Source: Actinoplanes oryzae (GTDB lineage: Bacteria; Actinomycetota; Actinomycetes; Mycobacteriales; Micromonosporaceae). Taken from it: a DNA stretch of 63,049 bases. Position numbers and translations under genes: made by a program. Shown in pieces: positions 50,196 through 58,723 of this stretch (position 1 is the first letter of the stretch; each line of letters opens with the position of its first letter). The notes below the pieces were generated by a model. The model saw nothing but the letters and a program-made list of their open reading frames with translations, had not been told where the DNA came from and ran no database searches. The stretch is from positions 1 through 63,049 of the forward strand of contig NZ_JAUQWH010000037.1 of the NCBI RefSeq assembly GCF_030757795.1, in the 5' to 3' direction.

Positions 50196-53100
50196 CTAGC
50201 CGCGCACCTCCACCTCGTAGATCCGCGCCGCGGCGGAGCCGTTCTGCGCCGGGGTCACCACGGCGATCCGCACGTACCGGGCATCGGCGTTCACCGTGCT
50301 TGTCGTGGTGTCCGCGGTGTTGCCCCGGACCTGCGCGCGCGTGGTCCACGTGGCGCCGTCCGCGGAGGTCTGGACGTCGAAGTCGCGGGTGTTCCACGCC
50401 GGGACCTCGCCACCGGCTCCGGCGTGCCGGATCACCACCGATCCGATGTGCTGGGCGGTGCCCAGATCCGCCTGCAGCCACTTGGTGCTGCCCTGCGAGC
50501 ACCACTTGTCGTTCCAGCCGCCCAGCCAGCTGCCGTTGAACGCCCGGTCCGGCCCCTCGGCGGCGGCGCAGGACGAGTCCGCGGTGGCCGGGCGGCGCAA
50601 CGCCAGGTCGGCCGGCGCGCTGCTGCTGCCGTACACCTCCAGTTCGTACACCCGGGCGGTGCCGGTGCCGTCCGCGGCCGGCTGGGTCGCCTCGAACCGC
50701 ACGTAGCGGGCGGTGCGGGCGGGGATCGGCAGATAGCTGCGGCTGGCCCTGGCGCCGGTCACCGTGACGGCGTTGCTCCAGGTCGTGCCGTCGGTGCTGG
50801 TGGCGATCGTGTACGCGCCGGTGTTCCAGCCGGTCTGCTCGCCGCCGAGCCCGGCGTGCTTGACGACGAACGAGCTCACCGTCCGCGCCGACCCGAGGTC
50901 CAGTTGCAGCTGCTGCGGAGCGGCGCCGGAGCAGAACTTGCTGTTCCCCGCGATCGCACCGTCGACCGCCTTCGCCGGCGACTCCGTGGCGGCGCAGGAC
51001 GCGCTGCCGCCGGCGCTGGCGCCCAGGGCGAGGTTCGCCCCGAGGTCCGGTTCGGCCGGCGGCGAGGTGCGGCCGTCGGTGAAGCTCGGCGGGATGTCAC
51101 CGGCGCCGGTTCCCCAGGACGACGGCGTGCTGCCCATCGTGTACGCGATCGTCGCGCCGCCGGCGATGTCGGCGTACCGGAAGAAGTTGTGGGTGGTGGA
51201 AGTGCCCCCCACCGACAGCGACTGGACGTAGCGGTTGGTGGCGCTGCCGCCGGTGACGGTGATGGCGCCGGCCGGCCGCTGGATCACCACGCTCGGGAAG
51301 ACGCCGCCGTGCACGGCCAGGGTGTCCGCGCCGGGTGTGACCGGGTAGAAGCCGAGCGCCGACCAGACGTACCAGGCGGAGGTCGCGCCGAGGTCGTCGT
51401 TGCCGGGCAGCCCGCCGGCGCCGGTGGTGAACGACTCGGCCATCACCCGGCGCACGGCGTCGCTCGCCCCGGCGGGCTTGCGGGCGAAATTGTAGGTCCA
51501 CGGCACGCTGTGCTCCGGCTCGTTGCCGATGTAGAAGTACGGCCGGGACAGCCCGCCGTTGAGCTCGGTGAAGTGGTGGTCGAGGCGCTGCACGGCGGTG
51601 GCCTGCCCGCCCATCAGGGTGATCAGGGCACCCAGGTTGTGCGGCACCATCCAGGTGTACTGCGCGGCGTTGCCCTCGACGTACGGGCTCTCCTGCGCCG
51701 GGTTGAGCGGGCTCGACCAGGCGCCGCCGCCGTCGCGGGTGTGGATGTACGACGACTCGCCGTTGAACAGGCTGCGCCAGTACTGCGAGCGGGCGCTGTA
51801 CGTGGCGTACGCGCCGGTGTCGCCGAGCGCCCCGGCGAACTGGGCGATGGCGAAGTCGCTGGACGCGTACTCGAGGGTCTCCGACGGGTTGCCGGGGATG
51901 AACTGGTTGGCGTCGTACGTGGCCTGGTTGCCGCGCAGGACGTAGCCCTGCGTGCTGCCGCCGGTCGCGCTCTTCTTCATCAGCGCCAGGGCGGCGGCGG
52001 TGTCGAACCCGCGGACGCCGAACGCGTACGCGCTGCCCACGATGATCGGCCCGGGGTCGCCGGGCATGACGAAGTCCTCGATGCTCTGCTGCGACCACTT
52101 CGGCAGCAGGCCGCCCTGCTGGCCGTCGAGCACCATCGACTTCACGATGTCGCTCATCACGTCCGGGGCGATCAGCGCGACGAGTGCGGACCACGAGCGG
52201 TAGATGTCCCAGCCCGAATAGTTCTGGTAGACGGGATGGGAGGCGGTGTGCACGGCACCGTCGAAGCCGCGGTACTCCCCGTTGGTGTCGCTGGCCACGT
52301 TCGGGTTCTGCAGCACGTGGTAGAGGGCGGTGTAGAACTTCTGCAGCTCCTGGGCGCTGCCGCCGCTCACCTGCACGCGGTTGAGCGCGGTGTTCCACGC
52401 GGCGTCCGCCTGGGAGCGTACGGTGGCGAAGGCCGCGGCCTCGGCGGTGGCGTTGTTCTGCGCGTTGGCGACGCTGACGAACGAGACGCCGATCGTCGCG
52501 TTGACCACGGCGTTCGAGGTGGTGTCGAAGGTGACGTAGGCGCCGGCCTGGGTGCCGCTCGCCGTCGTGGACCCGGCCGTCACGGTGCCGCCGTTGAACG
52601 TGCCGACCCCGGTGGGCGTCCGGTCGAAGAGGATCGAGTAGTACATCTTGTACGTACGGCCGCCGCAGAAGCCGCCCGCCGTGTGCTCGCCCCAGACGCG
52701 GTTGCCGGTGACGGTCACGGTGCCGGCGCGGTCGCCGGTGGCGGAGCGGCTGGCGTTGATCAGCACCCGGGCGCTGGTGGTGGCCGGGTAGGTCAGCCGC
52801 AGCGCGCCGGTGCGGGTGGTGGCGCTCAGCTCGGCGTCGACGCCGTACTTGTCCAGCCGGTTCTTGTAGTAGCCGGCCTGGGCGATCTCGTTGCTCTTGG
52901 TGTAGCCGGAGGCGTAGCTGGTCCACGAGCTGCCCGGCGACGCGCCGATCGCGCCGGTGACCGGCAGGATCGGCAGGTCCTCGTTGTTCGGGCAGCCGGC
53001 CCCGTTGAAGTGGGTGAGGCTGAACGACTCGATCGTCCGGTCGCGGTCGCGGTAGCCGGAGGGGGACGCGGTCGGCGTGTCCGGGCTGAACTGCAGCATG

Positions 53101-53294
53101 CCGAACGGCACGGTGGCACCGGGGAAGGTGCTGCCACCGGCGCCGCCGCCGACCGGGTTGGGCGAGTTGCTGTCGTCGGTGCCGACCAGGGGATTGACGT
53201 ACGGGGTGAGGGCGAGGTCCGCCGCGTGGGCGGCCTGCGGAACGGTGAGTGCTGCGGCGGTGACCAGGACCGCCGTGGCGAGGGTACGGAGCAT
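50196..53294 (-). CDS. Secreted GH92 alpha-mannosidase with two F5/8-type C domains
   Basis: A 1032-aa secreted enzyme from ATG 53294. A signal peptide ends near AAHA (about residue 24). The GH92 part (about 28-740) shows VNPLVGTDDSNSPNPVGGG at its start, GYRDRDRTIESFSLTHFNGAGC, WDIYRSWSALVALIAPD and GNDDLGATSAWYVWSALGFYP, all hallmark blocks including the DD residues near the calcium site. Two discoidin-like carbohydrate-binding domains follow (about 760-890 and 900-1032). GH92 enzymes are calcium-dependent exo-alpha-mannosidases that trim mannans or high-mannose glycans, often alpha-1,2. A LacI-like palindrome lies 29 bp upstream, so sugar control is likely. Exact linkage specificity cannot be read. 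Confidence 0.92.
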   Translation of the reverse strand: MLRTLATAVLVTAAALTVPQAAHAADLALTPYVNPLVGTDDSNSPNPVGGGAGGSTFPGATVPFGMLQFSPDTPTASPSGYRDRDRTIESFSLTHFNGAGCPNNEDLPILPVTGAIGASPGSSWTSYASGYTKSNEIAQAGYYKNRLDKYGVDAELSATTRTGALRLTYPATTSARVLINASRSATGDRAGTVTVTGNRVWGEHTAGGFCGGRTYKMYYSILFDRTPTGVGTFNGGTVTAGSTTASGTQAGAYVTFDTTSNAVVNATIGVSFVSVANAQNNATAEAAAFATVRSQADAAWNTALNRVQVSGGSAQELQKFYTALYHVLQNPNVASDTNGEYRGFDGAVHTASHPVYQNYSGWDIYRSWSALVALIAPDVMSDIVKSMVLDGQQGGLLPKWSQQSIEDFVMPGDPGPIIVGSAYAFGVRGFDTAAALALMKKSATGGSTQGYVLRGNQATYDANQFIPGNPSETLEYASSDFAIAQFAGALGDTGAYATYSARSQYWRSLFNGESSYIHTRDGGGAWSSPLNPAQESPYVEGNAAQYTWMVPHNLGALITLMGGQATAVQRLDHHFTELNGGLSRPYFYIGNEPEHSVPWTYNFARKPAGASDAVRRVMAESFTTGAGGLPGNDDLGATSAWYVWSALGFYPVTPGADTLAVHGGVFPSVVIQRPAGAITVTGGSATNRYVQSLSVGGTSTTHNFFRYADIAGGATIAYTMGSTPSSWGTGAGDIPPSFTDGRTSPPAEPDLGANLALGASAGGSASCAATESPAKAVDGAIAGNSKFCSGAAPQQLQLDLGSARTVSSFVVKHAGLGGEQTGWNTGAYTIATSTDGTTWSNAVTVTGARASRSYLPIPARTARYVRFEATQPAADGTGTARVYELEVYGSSSAPADLALRRPATADSSCAAAEGPDRAFNGSWLGGWNDKWCSQGSTKWLQADLGTAQHIGSVVIRHAGAGGEVPAWNTRDFDVQTSADGATWTTRAQVRGNTADTTTSTVNADARYVRIAVVTPAQNGSAAARIYEVEVRG

Positions 53295-53322
53295 GGGGGT
53301 GCCGTCCCTTCATCAATGGCGC

Positions 53323-53336
53323 TGACAACGTTGTCT
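53323..53336 (-). promoter_or_regulatory. LacI-like operator upstream of GH92 gene
   Basis: TGACAACGTTGTCT holds the perfect 12-bp palindrome GACAACGTTGTC (53324-53335) with a central CG, the usual look of LacI-family operators. It lies 29 bp before the mannosidase start. It differs from the operator of the fucosidase locus, so another repressor, not in this window, is expected. Confidence 0.6.
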
Positions 53337-53376
53337 CCAACATCGGCGAATGTCAATGCCTCCGCCGGACCGGCCG

Positions 53377-54744
53377 TCACTGCTTGCGCGGATCGCCGGC
53401 GCCGGGCTCACCCTTGGTGGTCAGTGCCCTCTCCCAGAAGCTGCGCACCGCGGGCACCACCTCCGAGACCGCCGGGATGCCGGGGCCCGGCTCCCGGGCG
53501 TCGACGGTGAGCGCGGGCGCCGAGCGCTCCAGGGCGCCGGCCATCCGGTCGATGTCGGTGATGATCGAGCCGGTGAGGACCAGCACGCCGGTGTCGTCGA
53601 TCTCGGTGCGCACCTTGCGCAGCGTGTGCCGCCGGGCCTCGCGCAGGTCGTCGAGCAGGTCCTCGAGGGCGCCGGCGTCCTGCGTGGTGTCGGCGTCCGG
53701 ATCGGTCTCCAGCCGGGCGTGCGCGGCGAACGCCTCCGAGGCGGCCGTCAGCAGCGGACCGATGTCGTCCGGCACACCGGGACAGTGCGGCGTGGCGGCG
53801 GCGTCGAAGAGCGTCCGGGCCACCGAGTTCACCTGGTGCACCCCGTGCTCGAGCACCCGGCAGGTGTGGTGCACCGGGGCCACCTCCGTGAGCGGGGTCG
53901 TCAGGGACCAGCGGGCCTGCCGGTCCAGGTCCTCCACGGCGTCGACCGCCTCGCCCAGGGACTCGCCGAGCCGGCGGGAGCGCGCCAGCCACTGCGTGGC
54001 CTGGTCCCGGCCGTACCCGCGGGCCGCCCCGGCGCCGAGGTCGCCGAGCAGGCGGGCGATCTCGGACGACAGGTGCGCCAGCTTGTCGTGGGCGCGCTCC
54101 AGCGGTGTCATCCCGCCGACGAGCGGCGACAGGATCACGCCGACCACGATGCCCAGCCCCGTCGCCCCCACCCGCTCCCAGACGACGGCCTCGGTGACGC
54201 CGCCGGTGACCAGGACGCCCAGCGACGTCGCCGACACGGCGACCGCACCGTCGCCGAGCAGCAACAGCCGGCCGACCACGAGCCCGCACCCGGCGATCAC
54301 CGCGATCGACACCGGGCTCGGGCCGGACACGCCCCACACGGCCACCGCGATGCCGATGCCGGCGAGCGTGCCGACCAGGCGCTTGGTCCCGTCGCGGACC
54401 GAGGCGTGCGCGCTCAGGTGCACCGACAGCATCGCGGAGATCGAGGCGGTGACCGCGCCGACCAGGTGCAGGGTCTGCGCCGCGGACCAGGCGATCCCGG
54501 CCGCCGCGGCCGCCACCAGGATGGAGCGTACGGTCGCCGGGTCGACCCGGTCGTACCAGCCGCGGGCCACCCGGCGCAGCCCGGCGGGCAGGTGCGGCCG
54601 CAGCCGGGCGATCAGGTCGCGGCCGGCGGCCTCGACGACCGGCTTGACCTTGCGGCGCAGCAGCGCCGTGGCCAGCGCGCAGAGGGCGAGGCCCGCGCCG
54701 ACGACCAGCACCGGGTCCGCGGACCGGACGAACGACGGGAACAA
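53377..54744 (-). CDS. FUSC/ArAE-like membrane protein
   Basis: Taken as 455 aa from TTG 54744, eight bases after an AAGG, because the frame upstream (to 54918) is only Arg/Pro-rich noise; the start is uncertain. VLVVGAGLALCALATALL is the first helix; TVRSILVAAAAAGIAWSAAQ and SAMLSVHLSAHASVRDGTKRLVGTLAGIGIAV by parts form the FUSC-like core seen in aromatic acid exporters. A long soluble, helical C-terminal part (about 245-455) is rich in charged residues. Such proteins are linked to efflux of aromatic acids or to unknown transport. It follows the GH92 region on the same strand, with no visible operon link. Confidence 0.7.
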   Translation of the reverse strand: MFPSFVRSADPVLVVGAGLALCALATALLRRKVKPVVEAAGRDLIARLRPHLPAGLRRVARGWYDRVDPATVRSILVAAAAAGIAWSAAQTLHLVGAVTASISAMLSVHLSAHASVRDGTKRLVGTLAGIGIAVAVWGVSGPSPVSIAVIAGCGLVVGRLLLLGDGAVAVSATSLGVLVTGGVTEAVVWERVGATGLGIVVGVILSPLVGGMTPLERAHDKLAHLSSEIARLLGDLGAGAARGYGRDQATQWLARSRRLGESLGEAVDAVEDLDRQARWSLTTPLTEVAPVHHTCRVLEHGVHQVNSVARTLFDAAATPHCPGVPDDIGPLLTAASEAFAAHARLETDPDADTTQDAGALEDLLDDLREARRHTLRKVRTEIDDTGVLVLTGSIITDIDRMAGALERSAPALTVDAREPGPGIPAVSEVVPAVRSFWERALTTKGEPGAGDPRKQ

Positions 54745-55027
54745 CGCTGCGGCCTTCTCCTCACGACCCGGACTCTCCCGTCGCCGACCGTAGCGCCGGG
54801 GCGACGGGCGAGGAGGCAGAACGCGAAATTTATTCCGAAATTGCCGGGCGGCGACCGCGGGTACCGGGACGGCCGGGGCGGCCCGCTCGGGACGCAGCCC
54901 CGGCCGACGCGGCGGCACATTGACAGCTATCGCTTGACGACCCGGGATTGACCCGGAGTTTCCGCTACGCCGAAGCGGGAATTTTTCCGGTGGCCGGAAT
55001 GGCGACCGGCCGCAATACCGCCGCCGT

Positions 55028-55063
55028 TTGCGCAGGGCGCAATCCGTCGCACAGGGTGTGCGA
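55028..55063. promoter_or_regulatory. Two tandem dyads upstream of the conservon
   Basis: TTGCGC-AGG-GCGCAA (55028-55042) and TCGCAC-AGGGT-GTGCGA (55047-55063) are perfect inverted repeats with related cores (GC-CAGGG-GC) and centres 20 bp apart. They lie about 200 bp before the CvnA-like gene and could bind a regulator of that operon. Nothing else was recognised in the stretch 54745-55258. Confidence 0.45.
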
Positions 55064-55258
55064 TTCCCCCAGAGACGACGGGGCGGGCACGGTGGTGGCC
55101 ATGGTGACTCAACGCCGGTACCGGCGTTCGCGTGACGGCCTGTTCACCCATTCGATGGCGTCCGGAATTCCGTCCTTGGTCACGCATCCGGCGGCCACTA
55201 CAGTCATTGCCTTCTACACCGGCCGGACATTGCCGCATCGACGAAAACAAGGATGCCC

Positions 55259-56491
55259 ATGGTCCCCATTCCGTATCTCGTCGCCGTGGTCGCGGTGCTC
55301 GGCGCGGTCCTGTTCGCCGTCCGGGCGGGCCGGCGCTCCGGCTCGCGGCCGGGCGCGCCACCGGACCCGGCCGCGGCGCCGCCTCCCGCGCTGTCCGAGT
55401 GCCGGTCCGAGCTGGCGGCGGCCCGGACCGAGATCGACGAGCTCCGCGAGCGGCTGCGGCAGGCGCAGGCGCAACCCGCGGCGCCCACCGGCGACAGGCA
55501 CGTCGAGGTCTTCGTCAACCTGTCCCGGCGGCTGCAGTCGCTGGTCCACCGCGAGATCATGCTGCTCGACGCGCTGGAGAACGAGGTCGAGGACCCCGAC
55601 CTGCTCAAGGGCCTGTTCCAGGTCGATCACCTGGCAACCCGGATCCGGCGTCACGCCGAGAACCTCGCGGTGCTCGGCGGCACGGTGTCGCGCCGGCAGT
55701 GGAGCCGGCCGATCGCGCTGACCGAGGTGCTGCGCTCCGCGGTCGCCGAGGTGGAGCACTACTCGCGGGTCAAGCTGGTGCCGCCGATCGACGGCACGCT
55801 TCCCGGGCACGCCGTGGCCAGCGTCATCCACCTGATCGCCGAGCTCATCGAGAACGCGACTATGTTCGCGCCGCCGCACACCCAGGTGCTGCTGCGCGCC
55901 CAGCGGGTCGCCGCCGGGATGGCGGTCGAGGTCGAGGACCGCGGGCTCGGCATGCAGCGCGCCGACCTGGACCGGGTCAACCAGCTGCTGGCCGACCCCG
56001 ACGACACCGACCTCGACGACCTGCTGCGGGACGGGCGGATCGGGCTCTACGTGGTCTCGATGATCGCCCGGCAGCACGGCATCGTCGTGCAGCTGCAGAC
56101 CAACATCTACGGCGGCACCCAGGCCGTGATCATCCTGCCGCCGCAGCTGATCGGCGCGGCGGCCGAGGCGGCGCCGGAGTCCCCCGCACCGGCCCTGATC
56201 GAGGAGACGCAACGGCTCGAGCTGCCGTCCGAGGTTCCGGAGCGGCCCCCGCTCGAGCGGCGCGTCCCGCTGCAGAGCCGGATCCCCGGGCAGCCGGCGC
56301 CGGACGCGTCGTCGCGGCCCCCGCTGCCGCGCCGCCGCCGGCAGACCCACATGGCCCCGCAACTGCAGCTCGGCCCGTCCCGCCCGGCGGCGGACGAGGC
56401 CGGCGAGCACCACCCCGGCCTGATGGCGTCGTTCATGAGCGGCGTCTCCCAGGGCGAGGCGGCCGCGCCCGCCCCCGGCAGCCATGACTGA
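55259..56491 (+). CDS. Conservon sensor-kinase-like ATPase (CvnA type)
   Basis: A 410-aa protein from ATG 55259, five bases after AAGGA; the ATG at 55253 overlaps that site. A single N-terminal membrane helix (about 3-22), a Pro/Ala linker and a short coiled coil (about 45-70) lead to a dimer helix region (VEVFVNLSRRLQSLVHRE). A HATPase fold follows with ELIENATMFAPPHT as N-box, EDRGLGM as G1 and RIGLYVVSMIAR as G2. A clear phospho-accepting His motif (HExxTP) is absent, as in other CvnA proteins. The ~110-residue C-terminal tail is disordered. It is the first gene of a CvnA-B-C-D operon that couples a membrane sensor to a small GTPase. Confidence 0.87.
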   Translation: MVPIPYLVAVVAVLGAVLFAVRAGRRSGSRPGAPPDPAAAPPPALSECRSELAAARTEIDELRERLRQAQAQPAAPTGDRHVEVFVNLSRRLQSLVHREIMLLDALENEVEDPDLLKGLFQVDHLATRIRRHAENLAVLGGTVSRRQWSRPIALTEVLRSAVAEVEHYSRVKLVPPIDGTLPGHAVASVIHLIAELIENATMFAPPHTQVLLRAQRVAAGMAVEVEDRGLGMQRADLDRVNQLLADPDDTDLDDLLRDGRIGLYVVSMIARQHGIVVQLQTNIYGGTQAVIILPPQLIGAAAEAAPESPAPALIEETQRLELPSEVPERPPLERRVPLQSRIPGQPAPDASSRPPLPRRRRQTHMAPQLQLGPSRPAADEAGEHHPGLMASFMSGVSQGEAAAPAPGSHD

Positions 56492-56525
56492 CCAGCGGTC
56501 CCGAACCCAGAAAGGCCCGGCTCTC

Positions 56526-56960
56526 ATGTCGCGCACCGAACCCGCACGTACGTCCCAGGACCTGGTCTGGCTGCTGTCCGGCCTGATCGACCGGGTACCG
56601 GGCACGAGGAGCGCGCTGCTGCTGTCGTCCGACGGGCTGCGCAAGGCCGCCCACGGGCTCGACGACGACGGCGCGGACCACCTGGCCGCGGTCGCCTCCG
56701 GGCTGTTCTCGCTGGCCCGCAGCGCCGGCACCCGGCTCGGCGGCAGCGACGGCGTCCGGCAGGTCGTGGCCGAGCTGGACGAGGCGCTGCTGTTCGTCTC
56801 CGCGGCCGGCTCCGGGGCGGTCCTGGCGGTGCTGGCGGGCAAGGCGGCCGACCCGGGCGTGCTGGGCTACGAGATGGCGCAGCTGGTCAAGAGCGTCCGG
56901 CCGTACCTGTCGACGCCGGCCCGCCACGAGGCCGAGTTCCTGGGTGCGCGCGGGCGGTGA
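56526..56960 (+). CDS. Roadblock/LC7-domain protein (CvnB type)
   Basis: A 144-aa protein; ATG 56526 is preferred because it has AAAGG upstream and the family opening SQDLVWLLSGLIDRVPGT nearby, though an in-frame ATG at 56484 overlaps the previous gene. The single roadblock fold shows ALLLSSDGLRKAAHG and LLFVSAAGSGAVLAVLAG. In conservons this protein forms homodimers that interact with the CvnD GTPase, probably as its activating or regulating partner. Its stop overlaps the next gene as GTGA. Confidence 0.9.
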   Translation: MSRTEPARTSQDLVWLLSGLIDRVPGTRSALLLSSDGLRKAAHGLDDDGADHLAAVASGLFSLARSAGTRLGGSDGVRQVVAELDEALLFVSAAGSGAVLAVLAGKAADPGVLGYEMAQLVKSVRPYLSTPARHEAEFLGARGR

Positions 56961-57334
56961 GCGTGCCGGGCACCGACGACGAGCACTGGTTCGACGACGC
57001 GGCGGGACGGCTCATCCGGCCGTACACGGTGAGCGACGGCAGGACCGAGCCGACCACCCGGCTGGAGCTGCTGTCGATGGTGATCGCCACCGGCCGCCGG
57101 CCGCAGGGGCTGCTCGGCACGGAGCACGCCCAGGCGCTCGGCCTCTGCCGCAGCGTCACCACGGTCGCCGAGGTCGCGGCGCGGCTGCGGCTGCCCGCGG
57201 TCGTCACCAAGATCCTGCTGTCCGACCTGGTGGACTGGGGCGTGGTGGACACCCGCGCCCCCGACCCGATGGCTGATGCCACCGACCTGACGGTACTGGA
57301 GACCATCCTCAATGCTCTTGAACGACGGATCTGA
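56957..57334 (+). CDS. DUF742 protein (CvnC type)
   Basis: A 125-aa protein from GTG 56957. RLIRPYTVSDGRTEPT near residue 20 and LCRSVTTVAEVAARLRLPA form the core of DUF742, a winged-helix-like family found only with roadblock and GTPase genes of conservons. LSDLVDWGVVDTRAP ends the domain. Its function is unknown; genetics in Streptomyces groups it with CvnA, B and D in one signalling complex. It overlaps the neighbouring gene on both sides, by 4 bp with cvnB and 23 bp with cvnD. Confidence 0.9.
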   Translation: MSVPGTDDEHWFDDAAGRLIRPYTVSDGRTEPTTRLELLSMVIATGRRPQGLLGTEHAQALGLCRSVTTVAEVAARLRLPAVVTKILLSDLVDWGVVDTRAPDPMADATDLTVLETILNALERRI

Positions 57335-57887
57335 GGGGTTCCCGTCCCCGCTCAAGCTGCTGATCGCGGGCGGCTTCGGCGTGGGCAAGACGACGTTCGT
57401 CGGCTCGGTCAGCGAGATCGAGCCGCTGCACACCGAGGAGCTGCTCACCACCGCCGGCGTGGGCACGGACCGGCTGACCGGGGTCGAGGACAAGGTCACG
57501 ACGACCGTCGCGATGGACTTCGGCCGCATCACCATCAGCAGGGACCATGTGCTCTACCTGTTCGGCACCCCCGGCCAGGAGCGCTTCTGGTTCATGTGGG
57601 ACGAGCTGTCCAGCGGCGCGATGGGCGCGGTCGTGCTGGCCGACACCCGCCGGCTGGAGGACTGCTTCCCGGCCGTCGACTTCTTCGAGTCGCGGGGCAT
57701 CGGCTTCCTGGTCGCGGTCAACGAGTTCGACCCGGCCTGCCGGTACGAGCCGGAGGACGTGCGCACTGCCCTGGACCTCAAGCCGGACAACCCGATCGTG
57801 CTGTGCGACGCACGTGATCGGCGCTCCGCCACCGGCGTACTCATCAGCCTGATGCACCACCTCCTGGCCCAGCAGACCCGCCGATGA
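57312..57887 (+). CDS. Ras-like small GTPase (CvnD type)
   Basis: A 191-aa GTPase from ATG 57312. G1 is AGGFGVGKTTFV, the G3 position FGTPGQERFWF, and the G4 motif is VAVNEFD, with Glu where the canonical NKxD has Lys, as is usual in this bacterial family. G5 lies around LCDARDR. LTTAGVGTDRLTGV precedes the switch region. It cycles between GTP and GDP forms and passes the signal of the CvnA-B complex to unknown targets in development or secondary metabolism. The ATG overlaps cvnC by 23 bp and its TGA overlaps the following GAF gene (ATGA). Confidence 0.93.
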   Translation: MLLNDGSEGFPSPLKLLIAGGFGVGKTTFVGSVSEIEPLHTEELLTTAGVGTDRLTGVEDKVTTTVAMDFGRITISRDHVLYLFGTPGQERFWFMWDELSSGAMGAVVLADTRRLEDCFPAVDFFESRGIGFLVAVNEFDPACRYEPEDVRTALDLKPDNPIVLCDARDRRSATGVLISLMHHLLAQQTRR

Positions 57888-58453
57888 CCGATCGGAGCCC
57901 CGGCATGATCTACGACCTCTCCGGACACCAGCCCCTCACCCCGGCCGATCCCGAGGTGCCGGTCCGCCTGCGCCGGCTGGGCGAGCTCGGCCTGGGGCAC
58001 GACGCCGACCCGCGGCTCGACGAGTTCGCGCGGCGCGCCGGCGAGATCACCAAGGCGCCGCTGGCGATGGTGAACTTCATCCAGGCCGACCGCCAGTACC
58101 TGGGCGGCCTGTACGCCGGCACCTCGATCCCGGCGGCCCTGCGCGCCGGGCTGGCCGGTCGCACCTTCTCGCGCGAGCACGGGTACTGCCCGCACGTCGT
58201 GGTCCGGCGCAAGGCCCTGGTGCTCGACGACGTCTGCGACTACCCGCGGTTCGCCGGCAACCCGGTGGTGGACGAGATCGGCATCCGGTCGTACCTGGGC
58301 GCGCCGTTGATCGACCGGACCGGTGTCGCGCTCGGCACGGTCTGCGTGGTCGACGTCGAGCCGCGGCCCTGGGGCCGCCCCGGGCTGGAGACGATCAAGG
58401 CGCTCGCCGCGGAGCTGGTCGCGCAGATCCATGCCCGCGAGGGCCGGCCCTGA
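57884..58453 (+). CDS. GAF-domain sensor protein, fifth gene of the conservon
   Basis: A 189-aa protein from ATG 57884 (coupled to cvnD); ATG 57905 is a second choice with GGAG nearby. One GAF domain (about 45-180) is visible: FARRAGEITKAPLAMVNFI, YCPHVVVRRKALVLDDV and SYLGAPLIDRTGVALGTVCVVD. No enzymatic output follows. It may sense a small molecule or redox state and tune the GTPase. Conservons often end with other genes such as a cytochrome P450; a GAF gene in this place is a known but less usual variant. Confidence 0.85.
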   Translation: MTDRSPGMIYDLSGHQPLTPADPEVPVRLRRLGELGLGHDADPRLDEFARRAGEITKAPLAMVNFIQADRQYLGGLYAGTSIPAALRAGLAGRTFSREHGYCPHVVVRRKALVLDDVCDYPRFAGNPVVDEIGIRSYLGAPLIDRTGVALGTVCVVDVEPRPWGRPGLETIKALAAELVAQIHAREGRP

Positions 58454-58486
58454 CAACTCCTCACTCAGCGTGCATGCTTGACCCCG

Positions 58487-58515
58487 TTGAGGAACCAAGG
58501 CGCCCGTTGTAGAGT
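58487..58515 (+). promoter_or_regulatory. Sigma-70-type promoter of acyl-CoA dehydrogenase
   Basis: TTGAGG (58487-58492), 17 bases, TAGAGT (58510-58515). Transcription would begin near 58522, leaving a leader of about 200 bases before the gene. Confidence 0.5.
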
Positions 58516-58565
58516 TCGGTCGGGACAGCCGAACGTACGCTCACGACCCTTGGAACGGTCGATCT

Positions 58566-58595
58566 CATGCCGCGCGCGGGATGCGCGCGGGCATG
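58566..58595 (+). other. Strong hairpin in the acyl-CoA dehydrogenase leader
   Basis: CATGCCGCGCGC (58566-58577) pairs with GCGCGCGGGCATG (58583-58595) with one bulged G and a 5-base loop, in the ~200-base leader. It is not followed by T residues, so it is not a clear terminator; an RNA control element or chance in GC-rich DNA are both possible. Confidence 0.35.
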
Positions 58596-58723
58596 CCGGC
58601 ACCGGATCGCTGCGCCTCCGCCTTCCCCCATTTCCGAGGCAACGGCAGCGCCTGTACGCGACATTCGCCCCGGCCCCGACGATGACGCGCGGCCGGCGCA
58701 TGTCGACATCCCCGGAGGAATGC

